DNA of 45,455 nucleotides. Source: Spirochaetaceae bacterium (GTDB taxonomy: Bacteria; Spirochaetota; Spirochaetia; SZUA-6; Bin103). The notes under the pieces were generated by a model that saw nothing but the letters and a program-made list of their open reading frames with translations, was not told the DNA's origin and did no database searches. The stretch spans positions 1 to 45,455 of the forward strand of contig JAPPKD010000148.1 of the NCBI GenBank assembly GCA_028820215.1. Direction: 5' to 3'. This document shows positions 8,624-15,986 of this stretch, piece by piece; within the stretch, counting starts at the first letter, position 1, and each line of letters starts with the position of its first letter. The position numbers and the translations under genes were made by a program.

Positions 8624-9348
8624 CCGCCCCCGGCGCCCGCCGCGCTCAGGTCCACCGCCGGCAGCCGTGTCTCGCACACGTCGCCGCCGGCGAGGCTGAG
8701 CGCGTAGGCGCCCGCGGTGGACCGCGCCGTCACCACGCGGCGCAGCTCCGTGCCGGCGTAGTGGGCGGCCGCGTCGTCGTCCAGGGCGATGCCGGGGACG
8801 ATCTCCCCGGCGCCCAGCATCGCGTGCAGGGTCGGCCGGCGCTCCGGCTCCGCGTCGTAGTGGGGGCAGCAGCTTCCCGGCAGGAAGCCCAGGCAGTCGA
8901 GCGGCCGCAGCCGGTCGGCCCAGGAGTCGGTGCTGCCCTGCTCGAACCAGCAGATCGCCCCGGCGCTGACCCCCGACAGCACGATCCCGGCCTGCCACGC
9001 CTCCCGCAGGACCTCGTGCAGCCCCCACTCGCGCCAGACGCCCAGCAGGCTGCGGGTGTTGCCCCCGCCCACGAAGATCACGTCGCGGCCGAACACCCAC
9101 TCGCGCAGATCGGGGGTGCGCGTGAACAGCGAAAGGTGCGACGGCCTGCAGTCCAGGCGCCCGCTGGCGGAGTAGAAGCGGACCAAGTAGGAGTCGGCGT
9201 CCCCGGTCGCGGTGGGAATGAAGCCGATCGACGGTCGTTCGGGCGCCGCCTGAGCCAGGATGTAGCGCTCGATGAGCAGGTCTCCCGGGCCGAACCCGCC
9301 GCCGCCGAGCGCGATGATGTGGGTCTGGGCCGCCGCGCTAGTCGACGT
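8572..9348 (-). CDS. Peptidase E / S51-family (type 1 GATase-like) protein with unclear start
   Basis: Serine peptidase-like protein of the S51 family, which includes peptidase E (Asp-X dipeptidase) and cyanophycinase. Evidence: the N-terminal IIALGGGGFGPGD strand-loop, FVGGGNT, the nucleophile elbow SGVSAGAICW, and ALDDDAAAHY. No ATG, GTG or TTG lies in frame near the expected N terminus. The best placement is an ACG codon at 9348-9346, 6 nt after a perfect AGGAGG, giving 258 aa with MSTSAAAQTHI leading into the family motif; an ATC further in is the alternative, or the sequence has an error. The start lies 11 nt inside the end of the rhamnose mutarotase gene. It is last in the operon, and its 3' end overlaps the M16 gene. 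The family call is firm; the start is not. Confidence 0.8.
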   Translation of the reverse strand, partial: TSTSAAAQTHIIALGGGGFGPGDLLIERYILAQAAPERPSIGFIPTATGDADSYLVRFYSASGRLDCRPSHLSLFTRTPDLREWVFGRDVIFVGGGNTRSLLGVWREWGLHEVLREAWQAGIVLSGVSAGAICWFEQGSTDSWADRLRPLDCLGFLPGSCCPHYDAEPERRPTLHAMLGAGEIVPGIALDDDAAAHYAGTELRRVVTARSTAGAYALSLAGGDVCETRLPAVDLSAAGAGGGYSEPLSDSSGSSTTRT

Positions 9349-9676
9349 GGAAGACCTCCTCGGCCGCGGCCCACCACTCGCCTTCGGCGCGGTCCGGCAG
9401 CGGCTCTTGGCAGGGGTCGGTGATCTTCCACCACTCCTGCGTCCTGGGGTCGGCCGCCATCGCCGCCATGTCGGCCGCGAAGTCGTTGCCGACGTACTCG
9501 AAGTACGAGAACAGGTAGTGCTTGCCGTCGGGCAGCCGGCGCAGGAAGATCGAGTAGTTGCGGATGTTGGACCGGTGGATCCGGTCCAGCACGTCCGGCC
9601 ACACGTCGGCATGCAGCCGGTTGTACTCCTCGATCTTCTCTTCCCGCAGGCCGACGATCAATCCGTAGCGTTTCAT
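9338..9676 (-). CDS. rhaM: L-rhamnose mutarotase
   Basis: Interconverts alpha and beta anomers of L-rhamnose (or a related 6-deoxy sugar) in the cytoplasm. It has 112 aa, against 104 in E. coli RhaM. Family features: a start of MKRYGLIVGLREEKIEEYNRLH with the conserved His, then RNYSIFLR, LFSYFEYVG and the WWKITDPCQEP motif with paired Trp. The ATG at 9676 overlaps the preceding stop as ATGA and follows GGAGGAG. It suggests this operon handles a deoxyhexose, although no rhamnose isomerase or kinase is in the window. Confidence 0.92.
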   Translation of the reverse strand: MKRYGLIVGLREEKIEEYNRLHADVWPDVLDRIHRSNIRNYSIFLRRLPDGKHYLFSYFEYVGNDFAADMAAMAADPRTQEWWKITDPCQEPLPDRAEGEWWAAAEEVFHVD

Positions 9677-10704
9677 GCGTCTCCTCCTCTGCGCTGCCGC
9701 GCCAGTCGAGCCCCGGCGGTCAGCGCCTGCAGCTTGGCGCGGGCGATGTGCCGGGGGCAGTGGTTGAAGCCGCAGTCCGGCACGGCGACGATGCGCGCGG
9801 CATCCACGTGGCGCGCCGCCTGCTCCAGGGCGGCGGCCACCTCCTCGGCGTCCTCCACGAAGTAGGACTTCACGTCGACCACGCCGACGCCGACGTCGAT
9901 CGGGTCCGGCACCTGGGCCAGCAGCTCGAGCTGCGCCTGCTCGCGGTTGGCGAACTCGAAGTTGAGCTGGTCGCAGCGCGCCCTGCTGAGCGCCGGGAAC
10001 AGGTAGCGGTAGTCGCGCCGGTCGCGCGAGCGGCCCCTGAAGTTGCCGAAGCACAGGTGCACGCCGACGCGCGCGTGCACGCCGTCGCGGGTGGCGTTGA
10101 GCGCCTCGACCAGCTCGGAGCCCGCTGCGTGGCTGGTGGCGTAGCGCGGCTCGTCGATCTGCAGATAGGTGGCTCCGGCCGCGACCAGCGCCCGCATCTC
10201 GGCATTGACGATGTCGGTCATGTCGGCCAGCACCGCATCGCGGCTGGTCCCGCTGTCCGGCAGCAGCAGCGGCAGCGACAGCGTCACCGGGCCGGGGACG
10301 CACACCTTGATCGGCCGCTCGGTGTGGCGGCGCAGGTAGGCGACCTCTTCCACGATGCCCAAGCCCTCCGCGGCGCGCACCGGCCCCTCGACCCGGTAGC
10401 GCGGATTCTGGTCGTAGCCGGCGGCGCCGAGCCGGCGCGCGGGTCGGAGCTGCATCAGGCCGGTGAGGCGGCCGTAGAAGCCCTGGATGAAGTCGCGGCG
10501 ACGCATCTCGCCGTCGGTGACCACGTCGACGCCGGCGTGCTCCTGGTCGAACAGCGCCACGTTGACCGCGTCGTCGAGCGCCTCGGCGATGTCGGCCTCA
10601 CCCAGGTCGCCGGCGGACGCGGCGCGCTCCTCCAGGGCGATCAGCCAGCTCGGCAGCGCGTAGCTGCCGATCATCTCGGTCGGATAGAGCGGCCGGTCGG
10701 CCAC
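9673..10704 (-). CDS. MetE C-terminal-like zinc protein (cobalamin-independent methionine synthase fold)
   Basis: TIM-barrel protein of 343 aa related to the catalytic C-terminal half of MetE, which moves methyl groups onto thiols through a zinc ion. The zinc ligands can be seen: His and Cys in GVHLCFGNF, Glu in NFEFANREQ, and Cys in VPDCGFNHCP. The substrate-binding QIDEPRYAT segment is also present. The N-terminal MetE half is absent, as in stand-alone members whose substrates are mostly unknown. It starts at a GTG at 10704, two bases after the aldolase stop. In this operon it may act on a small methylated or sulfur compound rather than make methionine; that is inference. Confidence 0.85.
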   Translation of the reverse strand: MADRPLYPTEMIGSYALPSWLIALEERAASAGDLGEADIAEALDDAVNVALFDQEHAGVDVVTDGEMRRRDFIQGFYGRLTGLMQLRPARRLGAAGYDQNPRYRVEGPVRAAEGLGIVEEVAYLRRHTERPIKVCVPGPVTLSLPLLLPDSGTSRDAVLADMTDIVNAEMRALVAAGATYLQIDEPRYATSHAAGSELVEALNATRDGVHARVGVHLCFGNFRGRSRDRRDYRYLFPALSRARCDQLNFEFANREQAQLELLAQVPDPIDVGVGVVDVKSYFVEDAEEVAAALEQAARHVDAARIVAVPDCGFNHCPRHIARAKLQALTAGARLARQRRGGDA

Positions 10705-10706
10705 GG

Positions 10707-11486
10707 TCAGCCCGTTGCCTCCCTGATGGCGTCGACGTTGCGGCGCGCGACCTGGGCCAGCATGCCGTTCAGCTCGCCGCAGATGATCAGCCTGGCGCCC
10801 ATCTCGATCCAGCGCGCCGCGCTCTCGCCGTCGGGGACCACCGTTCCGCACGGCTTGCCCACGCGCGCGCAGCCCTCGATGGCCCGGCGGATGACCGCCT
10901 CGTGCGGTCCGCCCGGGCGATAGAAGTCGGCCAGGGCGATGCCGTGCGACATGGCCAGGTCGTACGGCCCCACCAGGCAGGCGGTGACCCACGGCCGGTC
11001 GAACACGGACGGGTCGTCGACCGCGCGCGGCGTCTCGATCATCGGGATCAGCGCGAGCTGCTCCTCCAGCTCCGCCCAGGTCTCGCGGCGGAAGTCGCTC
11101 ACGTGGCGGTTGCCGGGGCCGCCCGGGCCGCGCTCGCCGACCGGCGGCAGGAAGGCGGCGCGGCGCAGCGTGTCGACCTGCTCGGCCGTGTCGACCATCG
11201 GCAGGATGGCCCCGAGCGAGCCGTAGTCGAGCGCCAGGCGCACGTGCTCGTAGGTGCAGAACGTGCGCATGATCACGGCAAAGCCGGCCAGCCGGCCGAC
11301 CCGGCAGATGGCAGCGAGGCGGTCCGGTGGATACTCGCCGTGCTCGGCGTCGAGCATCAGGAAGTCGTAGCCGGCGTTCTGCAGCACCTCGATGTGCGAT
11401 TCGTGGGTGTTGTCGGTGGCGAGGGCCCCGATCGGCACCTCGCCCGCCGCCAGCTTGCGCACGACGGCATTCTCGGTCACAGGCAT
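10707..11486 (-). CDS. HpcH/HpaI-family aldolase
   Basis: Class II metal-dependent aldolase of 259 aa that splits 2-keto-3-deoxy sugar acids or 4-hydroxy-2-ketoacids to pyruvate plus an aldehyde. Key residues: the His of LDAEHGEY, the Arg of IMRTF, the Glu of PMIETP (metal) and the Asp of VGPYDLAMSHG (metal). I start at the ATG at 11486 (MPVTENAVV); an in-frame GTG at 11504, 7 nt after the upstream stop, is equally possible and would add six residues. Together with the mutarotase and oxidoreductase it fits breakdown of a deoxy sugar through a 2-keto-3-deoxy acid. Confidence 0.88.
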   Translation of the reverse strand: MPVTENAVVRKLAAGEVPIGALATDNTHESHIEVLQNAGYDFLMLDAEHGEYPPDRLAAICRVGRLAGFAVIMRTFCTYEHVRLALDYGSLGAILPMVDTAEQVDTLRRAAFLPPVGERGPGGPGNRHVSDFRRETWAELEEQLALIPMIETPRAVDDPSVFDRPWVTACLVGPYDLAMSHGIALADFYRPGGPHEAVIRRAIEGCARVGKPCGTVVPDGESAARWIEMGARLIICGELNGMLAQVARRNVDAIREATG

Positions 11487-11511
11487 GCCCAGACCATACC
11501 GCACTTGGCCG

Positions 11512-12285
11512 CTACAGGATGCCGAAGACCTCCAGAAGTCCCGAGACCCGTACCGCCATCACCACCACGGCGACGACCAGGATCGCGCGGATCCAGCGCT
11601 CGCCGCCGGCCACCGAGAAGCGCGCGCCGATCCAGGCGCCGGCGGCATTGCCGGCCGCCAGGGTCAGGCCCGGACCCCACTCGACCTTGCCGTTGAGCAG
11701 GAACACCGTCAGCGCCGACACCGTGAAGATCAAGATCACCGCCACCTTGACCGCGTTGATGCGCACCAGGTCGTAGCCGGTCAGGAAGATAAGGGAGCTC
11801 ATGATCAGGAAGCCCACCCCCGCCTGGATGAAGCCCCCGTACACGCCGATGGCGAAGAAGATCGCCATCAGCAGGATGCGCCGCGAGCCGGCCGGCGGCT
11901 CGACGGCGCCCTGCCCGTCGGCCGGCTTGGGCTTGAAGAAGATCGACACCAGCACCAGCACCATGACCCCGGCCAGCACCGCGTTGAACACGGCGTCCGG
12001 CACGGCCACGGCGATGCGCGAGCCGACCACCGCCCCGGCCAGCGCCGGCAGGCCGAGCTGCAGCGCGAGCGCCGGCTCGAAGTGGCCCTTGCTGCGAAAG
12101 CCGGCGACGGCGGTGATGTTCTGCAGCATGATCGCCACCCGCACCGTGCCGTTGGCGACGCTGGAGGGCATGCCCAGGAAGATCAGCACCGGCATGGTGA
12201 GCGCGCTGCCGCCGCCGGCCACCGTGTTCAGGAAGCCGCCGGCGACGCCGACCACCAGCACCAGCGCGAGCTCGGGTAGTTCCAC
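11512..12285 (-). CDS. TauE/SafE-family membrane exporter (first copy)
   Basis: Inner-membrane protein of 257 aa with about eight helices, of the family moving sulfite, sulfoacetate or other small organic anions. Two repeated half-motifs are visible: GGFLNTVAGGGSALTMPVLI at the start and GVYGGFIQAGVGFLIMSSLI in the middle. It starts at a GTG at 12285, 29 nt after the oxidoreductase stop. In a catabolic operon it could remove sulfite or another waste anion. This is the shorter of two TauE-type genes in the window; the second is at 15.0-15.9 kb. Confidence 0.88.
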   Translation of the reverse strand: MELPELALVLVVGVAGGFLNTVAGGGSALTMPVLIFLGMPSSVANGTVRVAIMLQNITAVAGFRSKGHFEPALALQLGLPALAGAVVGSRIAVAVPDAVFNAVLAGVMVLVLVSIFFKPKPADGQGAVEPPAGSRRILLMAIFFAIGVYGGFIQAGVGFLIMSSLIFLTGYDLVRINAVKVAVILIFTVSALTVFLLNGKVEWGPGLTLAAGNAAGAWIGARFSVAGGERWIRAILVVAVVVMAVRVSGLLEVFGIL

Positions 12286-12314
12286 GGGGGGTTACCGCAA
12301 CTGACCCGAACGCC

Positions 12315-13349
12315 CTACGCCGGCTCTACCGGGACGACGCGGCCGCCGGTCAGACTGCGGCTGACGGCTTCGGTGAACTCCATGTACTGCAGGCCGATCT
12401 TGAACGGGGTCAGCACGATCTCCTCCTCGCCGCGGATGGCGCCGACGAACTCGTCCTCCACCCGCCAGGACTGCGCTTCTTCGGGGCGCACCTCTACCTC
12501 CGCCAGCGCGTCGTCGCCGTTGCGTCCGGCCCAAACCGTATCGGTATCGCTGTCGAAGCGGATCGTGCCGTCCGAGCCGCACAGGTGGATCTGCGAGCCG
12601 CCGCTCAGCCCCATCACCGCCGACACCTGCAGATGAAGCTGCGCACCGCAGTGGAGCTCCGCCGTGATGTCGATGTGCTCCGGCACCAGCGCGTCGCGCA
12701 GCACGCCCGACGCATCGGCCCGGCGGGTCACGAACGTCCTGCCCATCGCCGACAGGCGGCGGGCCGTCCCCACCCAGCGCATCATCGCCTCGTACCAGAT
12801 GCCCATGGTCATGATGTTGCGGCCCGACAGGTCGGTGTCCTGGCGCCAGTGCAGCGGCGCGTCGCGGTCCAGGAAGCCGGTCGAGACGCGCGCGTCGACG
12901 ACCAGCAGCTCGCCCAGCACTCCCTCGGCCATCAGCCGCTGGATGGTGCGGTCCACCCGCACCGTCATCGGCGACGGCACGATCTGCGCCACCAGGTCCG
13001 GATGCGCCCGCGACGCCGCGAGCATCCGGCGCGCCTCCGCGGCGTCGCGCGCCATGCGCGCCTCGCACAGCACGTGCTTGCCCGCGTTCAACGCGGCGAC
13101 CGTCACCTGCTCGTGCAGGTACGGCCAGGTGCCGATCACGACCGCGTCGACGTCGGAGTCGACCACCTCCCGCCACGTCGTCAGCACCTGCGGGATGCCG
13201 AACTCCTCCGCCACCCGCGCGCCGGAAGCGTGCGACCGGTTGCAGACGCTGACCACCTCGACCCCGTCGATCGCCTGCAGGCGCGGGATGTGCAGGTGGC
13301 GCGTGTTGGCGCCGGCGCCCACGACGCCGACCCTGATCCGTGTGCTCAT
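12315..13349 (-). CDS. Gfo/Idh/MocA-family NAD(P)-dependent oxidoreductase
   Basis: Sugar or cyclitol dehydrogenase of 344 aa. The N-terminal Rossmann fold begins RIRVGVVGAGANTRHLHIPRL, with the GxGxxxxxH pattern; the second half is the alpha/beta substrate domain. The usual catalytic EKP (at about residue 95) is replaced by CEARMARD, seen in divergent members of the family, so the exact chemistry is open. The ATG at 13349 has AGGAGG eight bases upstream. It is the first gene of the six-gene minus-strand operon running to 8572. An upstream TTGACC on the minus strand has no acceptable -10. Confidence 0.9.
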   Translation of the reverse strand: MSTRIRVGVVGAGANTRHLHIPRLQAIDGVEVVSVCNRSHASGARVAEEFGIPQVLTTWREVVDSDVDAVVIGTWPYLHEQVTVAALNAGKHVLCEARMARDAAEARRMLAASRAHPDLVAQIVPSPMTVRVDRTIQRLMAEGVLGELLVVDARVSTGFLDRDAPLHWRQDTDLSGRNIMTMGIWYEAMMRWVGTARRLSAMGRTFVTRRADASGVLRDALVPEHIDITAELHCGAQLHLQVSAVMGLSGGSQIHLCGSDGTIRFDSDTDTVWAGRNGDDALAEVEVRPEEAQSWRVEDEFVGAIRGEEEIVLTPFKIGLQYMEFTEAVSRSLTGGRVVPVEPA

Positions 13350-13445
13350 GGATCGTAACCTCCTTGCGAGTCAGCAATGCTCGGTGATTTGGGCCGCGCG
13401 GTCAAACAGGAGAAATGGTCCGTGACCCTTCCCGCGAGCCGCACG

Positions 13446-14210
13446 TCAGTCATCAAGCTGCGCGACCAGCGGTGCCCACCAGGCGTTTCCCGCTCCCGGC
13501 CTCCGATATTCGACCTCCACAGTCGGTGCGCCGCGAAGGCACTTTGCCACGCTGACTGTACCGAGCATGTATTGAAGTTTGGTGAGCTTGATCTCTCCTT
13601 GCGAACCGGTGTAGGTGAATCGACCTTGGCCTTCTGGCGGTGGCATGTAGAGATCGATGAAGCCCAGTCCGCACAACGTTGTGAACTTCCGTCTCAGTTC
13701 TTCGTGTTCGGTTTTCCTATTCCCGGTCCGGCCCCGTCTCTCGGCCGAAACGTTGAAGTCCCCGCAGAGCAAACATTTCTGGGAACCGGAACCGCGAGAT
13801 CGGACGTGCGCCGACAGGGCTTCCAACCAATCGGCTCTGCGCCTGATATCATCCCCGTACGGAGCGTAGACGGACGAAACCTGTAGCCCGTTTACTTCTA
13901 CGGTTAGGAATCTCGGGCCGAGTTTCCTCTGTCCGGGCAAGCCCTCCTGGACAACCTCGGGCTTGCTCCTGCTGAGAATGGCGACACCATACTCGTTCTC
14001 GCGACACCAAACACGGGCGCAATATTCCGCCGATCCAGACCCGGAGAAACGATCCTCACTGAGAATCGACCTAAGTTCTCTCCGGAAGACTTCCTCCGAG
14101 GACCGAATCTTCTGGAGTGCGACCACATCGGGCTTCTGCTCGTCCAGCCAGCGAAGGAGGAGCTCCTTTCTCGTGCGGACCCCGTTGATACTCCACGTCG
14201 CGATTCTCAT
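13446..14210 (-). CDS. ExoIII-like (EEP superfamily) protein with destroyed active site
   Basis: 254 aa, alignable by eye to exonuclease III (XthA) with the same numbering at both ends of the first half: TWSINGVRTR at 5-14, GVAILSR at 75-81, and GDFN with Asp151 and Asn153. The metal-binding Asn7 and Glu34 are Ser7 and Lys34 (ALQKIR). The canonical Asp of RIDYIL is Gln213 (KLQYML), and the catalytic Asp-His of SDHAPV is Trp244-Trp245 (AWWAPL). It is therefore unlikely to be a nuclease. The frame is intact and coding-like, so this looks like a retained non-catalytic protein rather than simple decay. Base composition is visibly less GC-rich than its neighbours, which suggests transfer. It is flanked by the oxidoreductase and a toxin-antitoxin pair. 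Confidence 0.75.
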   Translation of the reverse strand: MRIATWSINGVRTRKELLLRWLDEQKPDVVALQKIRSSEEVFRRELRSILSEDRFSGSGSAEYCARVWCRENEYGVAILSRSKPEVVQEGLPGQRKLGPRFLTVEVNGLQVSSVYAPYGDDIRRRADWLEALSAHVRSRGSGSQKCLLCGDFNVSAERRGRTGNRKTEHEELRRKFTTLCGLGFIDLYMPPPEGQGRFTYTGSQGEIKLTKLQYMLGTVSVAKCLRGAPTVEVEYRRPGAGNAWWAPLVAQLDD

Positions 14211-14254
14211 AGAGACCTAATTGCCGTCACTGAGGGTCCTGTGCCAGCCTGCCG

Positions 14255-14542
14255 TCACTGAGTTCGTTCCTCCATCTCGCTGGACTCCAATAGCTGATCG
14301 CCCGGCTCCGGCGGCCGATCAGGGGCGTTGTCGAGCAGGTTCAATAGCCCATCGCGGCTCGCACCGGCGGCGCGGTCCTTGAGAAAACCCTCGGCCGACT
14401 CGACTGCCCCGATCTTCTGCGCTACAGCAGCAACGATCCACTGATTGAGAGACACGCCATCCCGCTCCGCCAGTCGAATGGCACTTGCCTTCAGCGACTC
14501 GGGCAGGTGAAGGGGGTACCGATACCGGCGTGACACGCTCAC
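14255..14542 (-). CDS. Ribbon-helix-helix antitoxin (CopG/HicB-like)
   Basis: Antitoxin of 95 aa. The N terminus YRYPLHLPESLKASAIRLAE followed by GVSLNQWIVAAVAQKIGA is a ribbon-helix-helix DNA-binding fold; the acidic tail (PEPGDQLLESSEMEE) should cover the toxin. It starts at a GTG at 14542 that overlaps the toxin stop by 4 nt, so it is made after the PIN toxin from the same transcript, the reverse of the usual order. Confidence 0.82.
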   Translation of the reverse strand: MSVSRRYRYPLHLPESLKASAIRLAERDGVSLNQWIVAAVAQKIGAVESAEGFLKDRAAGASRDGLLNLLDNAPDRPPEPGDQLLESSEMEERTQ

Positions 14543-14958
14543 CGCGCCAACCTCCTGATGGTTTCGCCAGGGGACACGACGTCGATACCGGAGGTGTGCG
14601 CAAACTGAAAATGCCTGCTGTTGTGGGTCACGATCGCATCCGCGCCGCCGTTGAGCGCCGCCTCCAGTACCATCTCATCGTCTGGATCCGGAAGCATCGG
14701 CCGCGCCAGGAACGTCACGTCCACCGGCTCGGCCAATTCCGCAAGCCCGGCCATGGCCGTGGCAACGTCCTGTAGCGTCTGACCGGTAACCTCTCGCATG
14801 GAATCGCGGCTCAGTACCGACTCGTATTCCAGGAACAACGCGGTCGAACACAGCATGGTCACGCGGCCCTCCGCAGCCAGCCGCAGAAGTGCGTTGCTCG
14901 CTCCGTTCCGGCTCCGGAAGGCCGAAGCGATGACGTTCGTATCCAACACCAGCCTCAA
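14539..14958 (-). CDS. PIN-domain toxin (putative toxin component, PIN family)
   Basis: RNase toxin of 139 aa. PIN acidic residues are present: LVLDTNVIASAF at the start, Glu in ALFLEYESVL, PDPDDEMVLEAAL and the IVTHNSRHF loop, so it should be active. The start is a TTG at 14958, with a GTG four codons in as an alternative. No Shine-Dalgarno site precedes it, and a strong promoter lies 8 nt upstream. Its partner is the ribbon-helix-helix protein immediately downstream. Confidence 0.85.
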   Translation of the reverse strand: MRLVLDTNVIASAFRSRNGASNALLRLAAEGRVTMLCSTALFLEYESVLSRDSMREVTGQTLQDVATAMAGLAELAEPVDVTFLARPMLPDPDDEMVLEAALNGGADAIVTHNSRHFQFAHTSGIDVVSPGETIRRLAR

Positions 14959-14966
14959 CCGGCACC

Positions 14967-14995
14967 ATTATGGATGACATCCTATAAGATGTCTA
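14967..14995 (-). promoter_or_regulatory. Promoter and palindromic operator of the PIN/RHH module
   Basis: On the minus strand TAGACA (-35, complement of 14990-14995), a 17-nt spacer and CATAAT (-10, complement of 14967-14972) each match consensus at five of six positions; the -10 ends 8 nt before the TTG start. The spacer carries GGATG-T-CATCC, an inverted repeat well placed for autorepression by the ribbon-helix-helix antitoxin. Confidence 0.7.
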
Positions 14996-15021
14996 CTAAC
15001 CCGTACCGCACCGAGCGTCTT

Positions 15022-15933
15022 CTAACCCACGAGCAACTGCCGGCTCAGGTCCCAGGCGATGGTGGCGATGCCCAGGAGCAGGACGGCCGCGAACAGGCGG
15101 CGGATGCGCGGCCCCTTGAACCGCCTGGCGAGGCATACGCCCAGCAACGCGCCGAGCACCGATCCCGTGGTGAGCAGCAGCACCAGCAGCAGCTCGACGT
15201 GCCCCTGCCCGCCGTGGCGGACCGCCCCGTAGCCGGAAGCCAGCACCACCTGCACGGCGCTGGTGCCGATCGCGACGTGGGTAGGCACACCCAGCACGTA
15301 GATCAGCAGCGGAAAGTTGATGAACCCGCCGCCCACGCCCATCAGCCCGGTCAGGATGCCAGTGCCGAAACCCATGGCCAGCGGCACCCACACCGAGATG
15401 CCGGACAGACCTGAACGCGGAAGGTCCATGATCGGCCGTAGCCGGATGCGGCGCAGCGCCCGCCCCGCGCGCGTGTCCACGTCAGCGCGCCCCACGCGGG
15501 TCTCGCGCCAGATCATCACCGCGACCGACGCCAGCAGCAACACGAACAGGCCGCCGAGCACCAGGTCGAGCAGCGTGATGCCGCCGCCGGAGACGCTCAC
15601 CTCGCCGATCGACTCCAGCGCGTTCTGAATGCGCAGGCCCACCTCGGCCCCCGCCACCGCTCCGGCGCCGAGCACCAGCCCCAGGCGCAACTCGACGTTG
15701 CCGGCCCGCCGGTGCCGGTACGCGGACACCGTGCCGGTCAGGAAGATCTGCACCAGGTCGGTGCCCACCGCGACCGGGTACGGCACCCCGAACAGCGCCT
15801 TGAGCGCCGGCGTGAGCAGGAATCCGCCGCCGACGCCGAACAGCCCGGTGAGCACGCCCACCGAGAAGCCGAGCACCACCACGCCCGGCAGCCACACCTC
15901 CACCTGGGCCAGGGGAAGGAACAGCGTCAGCAC
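15022..15933 (-). CDS. TauE/SafE-family membrane exporter (second copy)
   Basis: Inner-membrane protein of 303 aa with eight or more helices and two TauE repeats, each with a glycine-rich motif: LTGLFGVGGGFLLTPALKALFG near residue 30 and LTGLMGVGGGFINFPLLIYVLG near residue 190. The middle holds a charged cytoplasmic loop (about residues 130-165). The start is a GTG at 15933 with AAGGTG five bases upstream. It follows CcdA by 53 nt on the same strand and could be the last gene of that block. The length and the PVAVGTDLVQIFLTG segment resemble anion or sulfur-compound exporters; the substrate is unknown. Confidence 0.88.
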   Translation of the reverse strand: MLTLFLPLAQVEVWLPGVVVLGFSVGVLTGLFGVGGGFLLTPALKALFGVPYPVAVGTDLVQIFLTGTVSAYRHRRAGNVELRLGLVLGAGAVAGAEVGLRIQNALESIGEVSVSGGGITLLDLVLGGLFVLLLASVAVMIWRETRVGRADVDTRAGRALRRIRLRPIMDLPRSGLSGISVWVPLAMGFGTGILTGLMGVGGGFINFPLLIYVLGVPTHVAIGTSAVQVVLASGYGAVRHGGQGHVELLLVLLLTTGSVLGALLGVCLARRFKGPRIRRLFAAVLLLGIATIAWDLSRQLLVG

Positions 15934-15986
15934 GCGCGCACCTTACCCCGGCGCGCGCCGCGCTACCGCCGGCCGCCGATTCCGCC

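Noticed and set aside
5636..9100. Very long minus-strand open frame (over 1,100 codons) opposite the M16 gene
   Set aside because: It is the mirror of the GC-rich protease gene: composition is Arg/Gly/Ala/Val/His repeats without domains, and the plus-strand protein has clear M16 motifs.
13350..13445. TTGACC on the minus strand upstream of the oxidoreductase operon
   Set aside because: The hexamer 17 nt downstream is GAGCAT, too poor to call a promoter.
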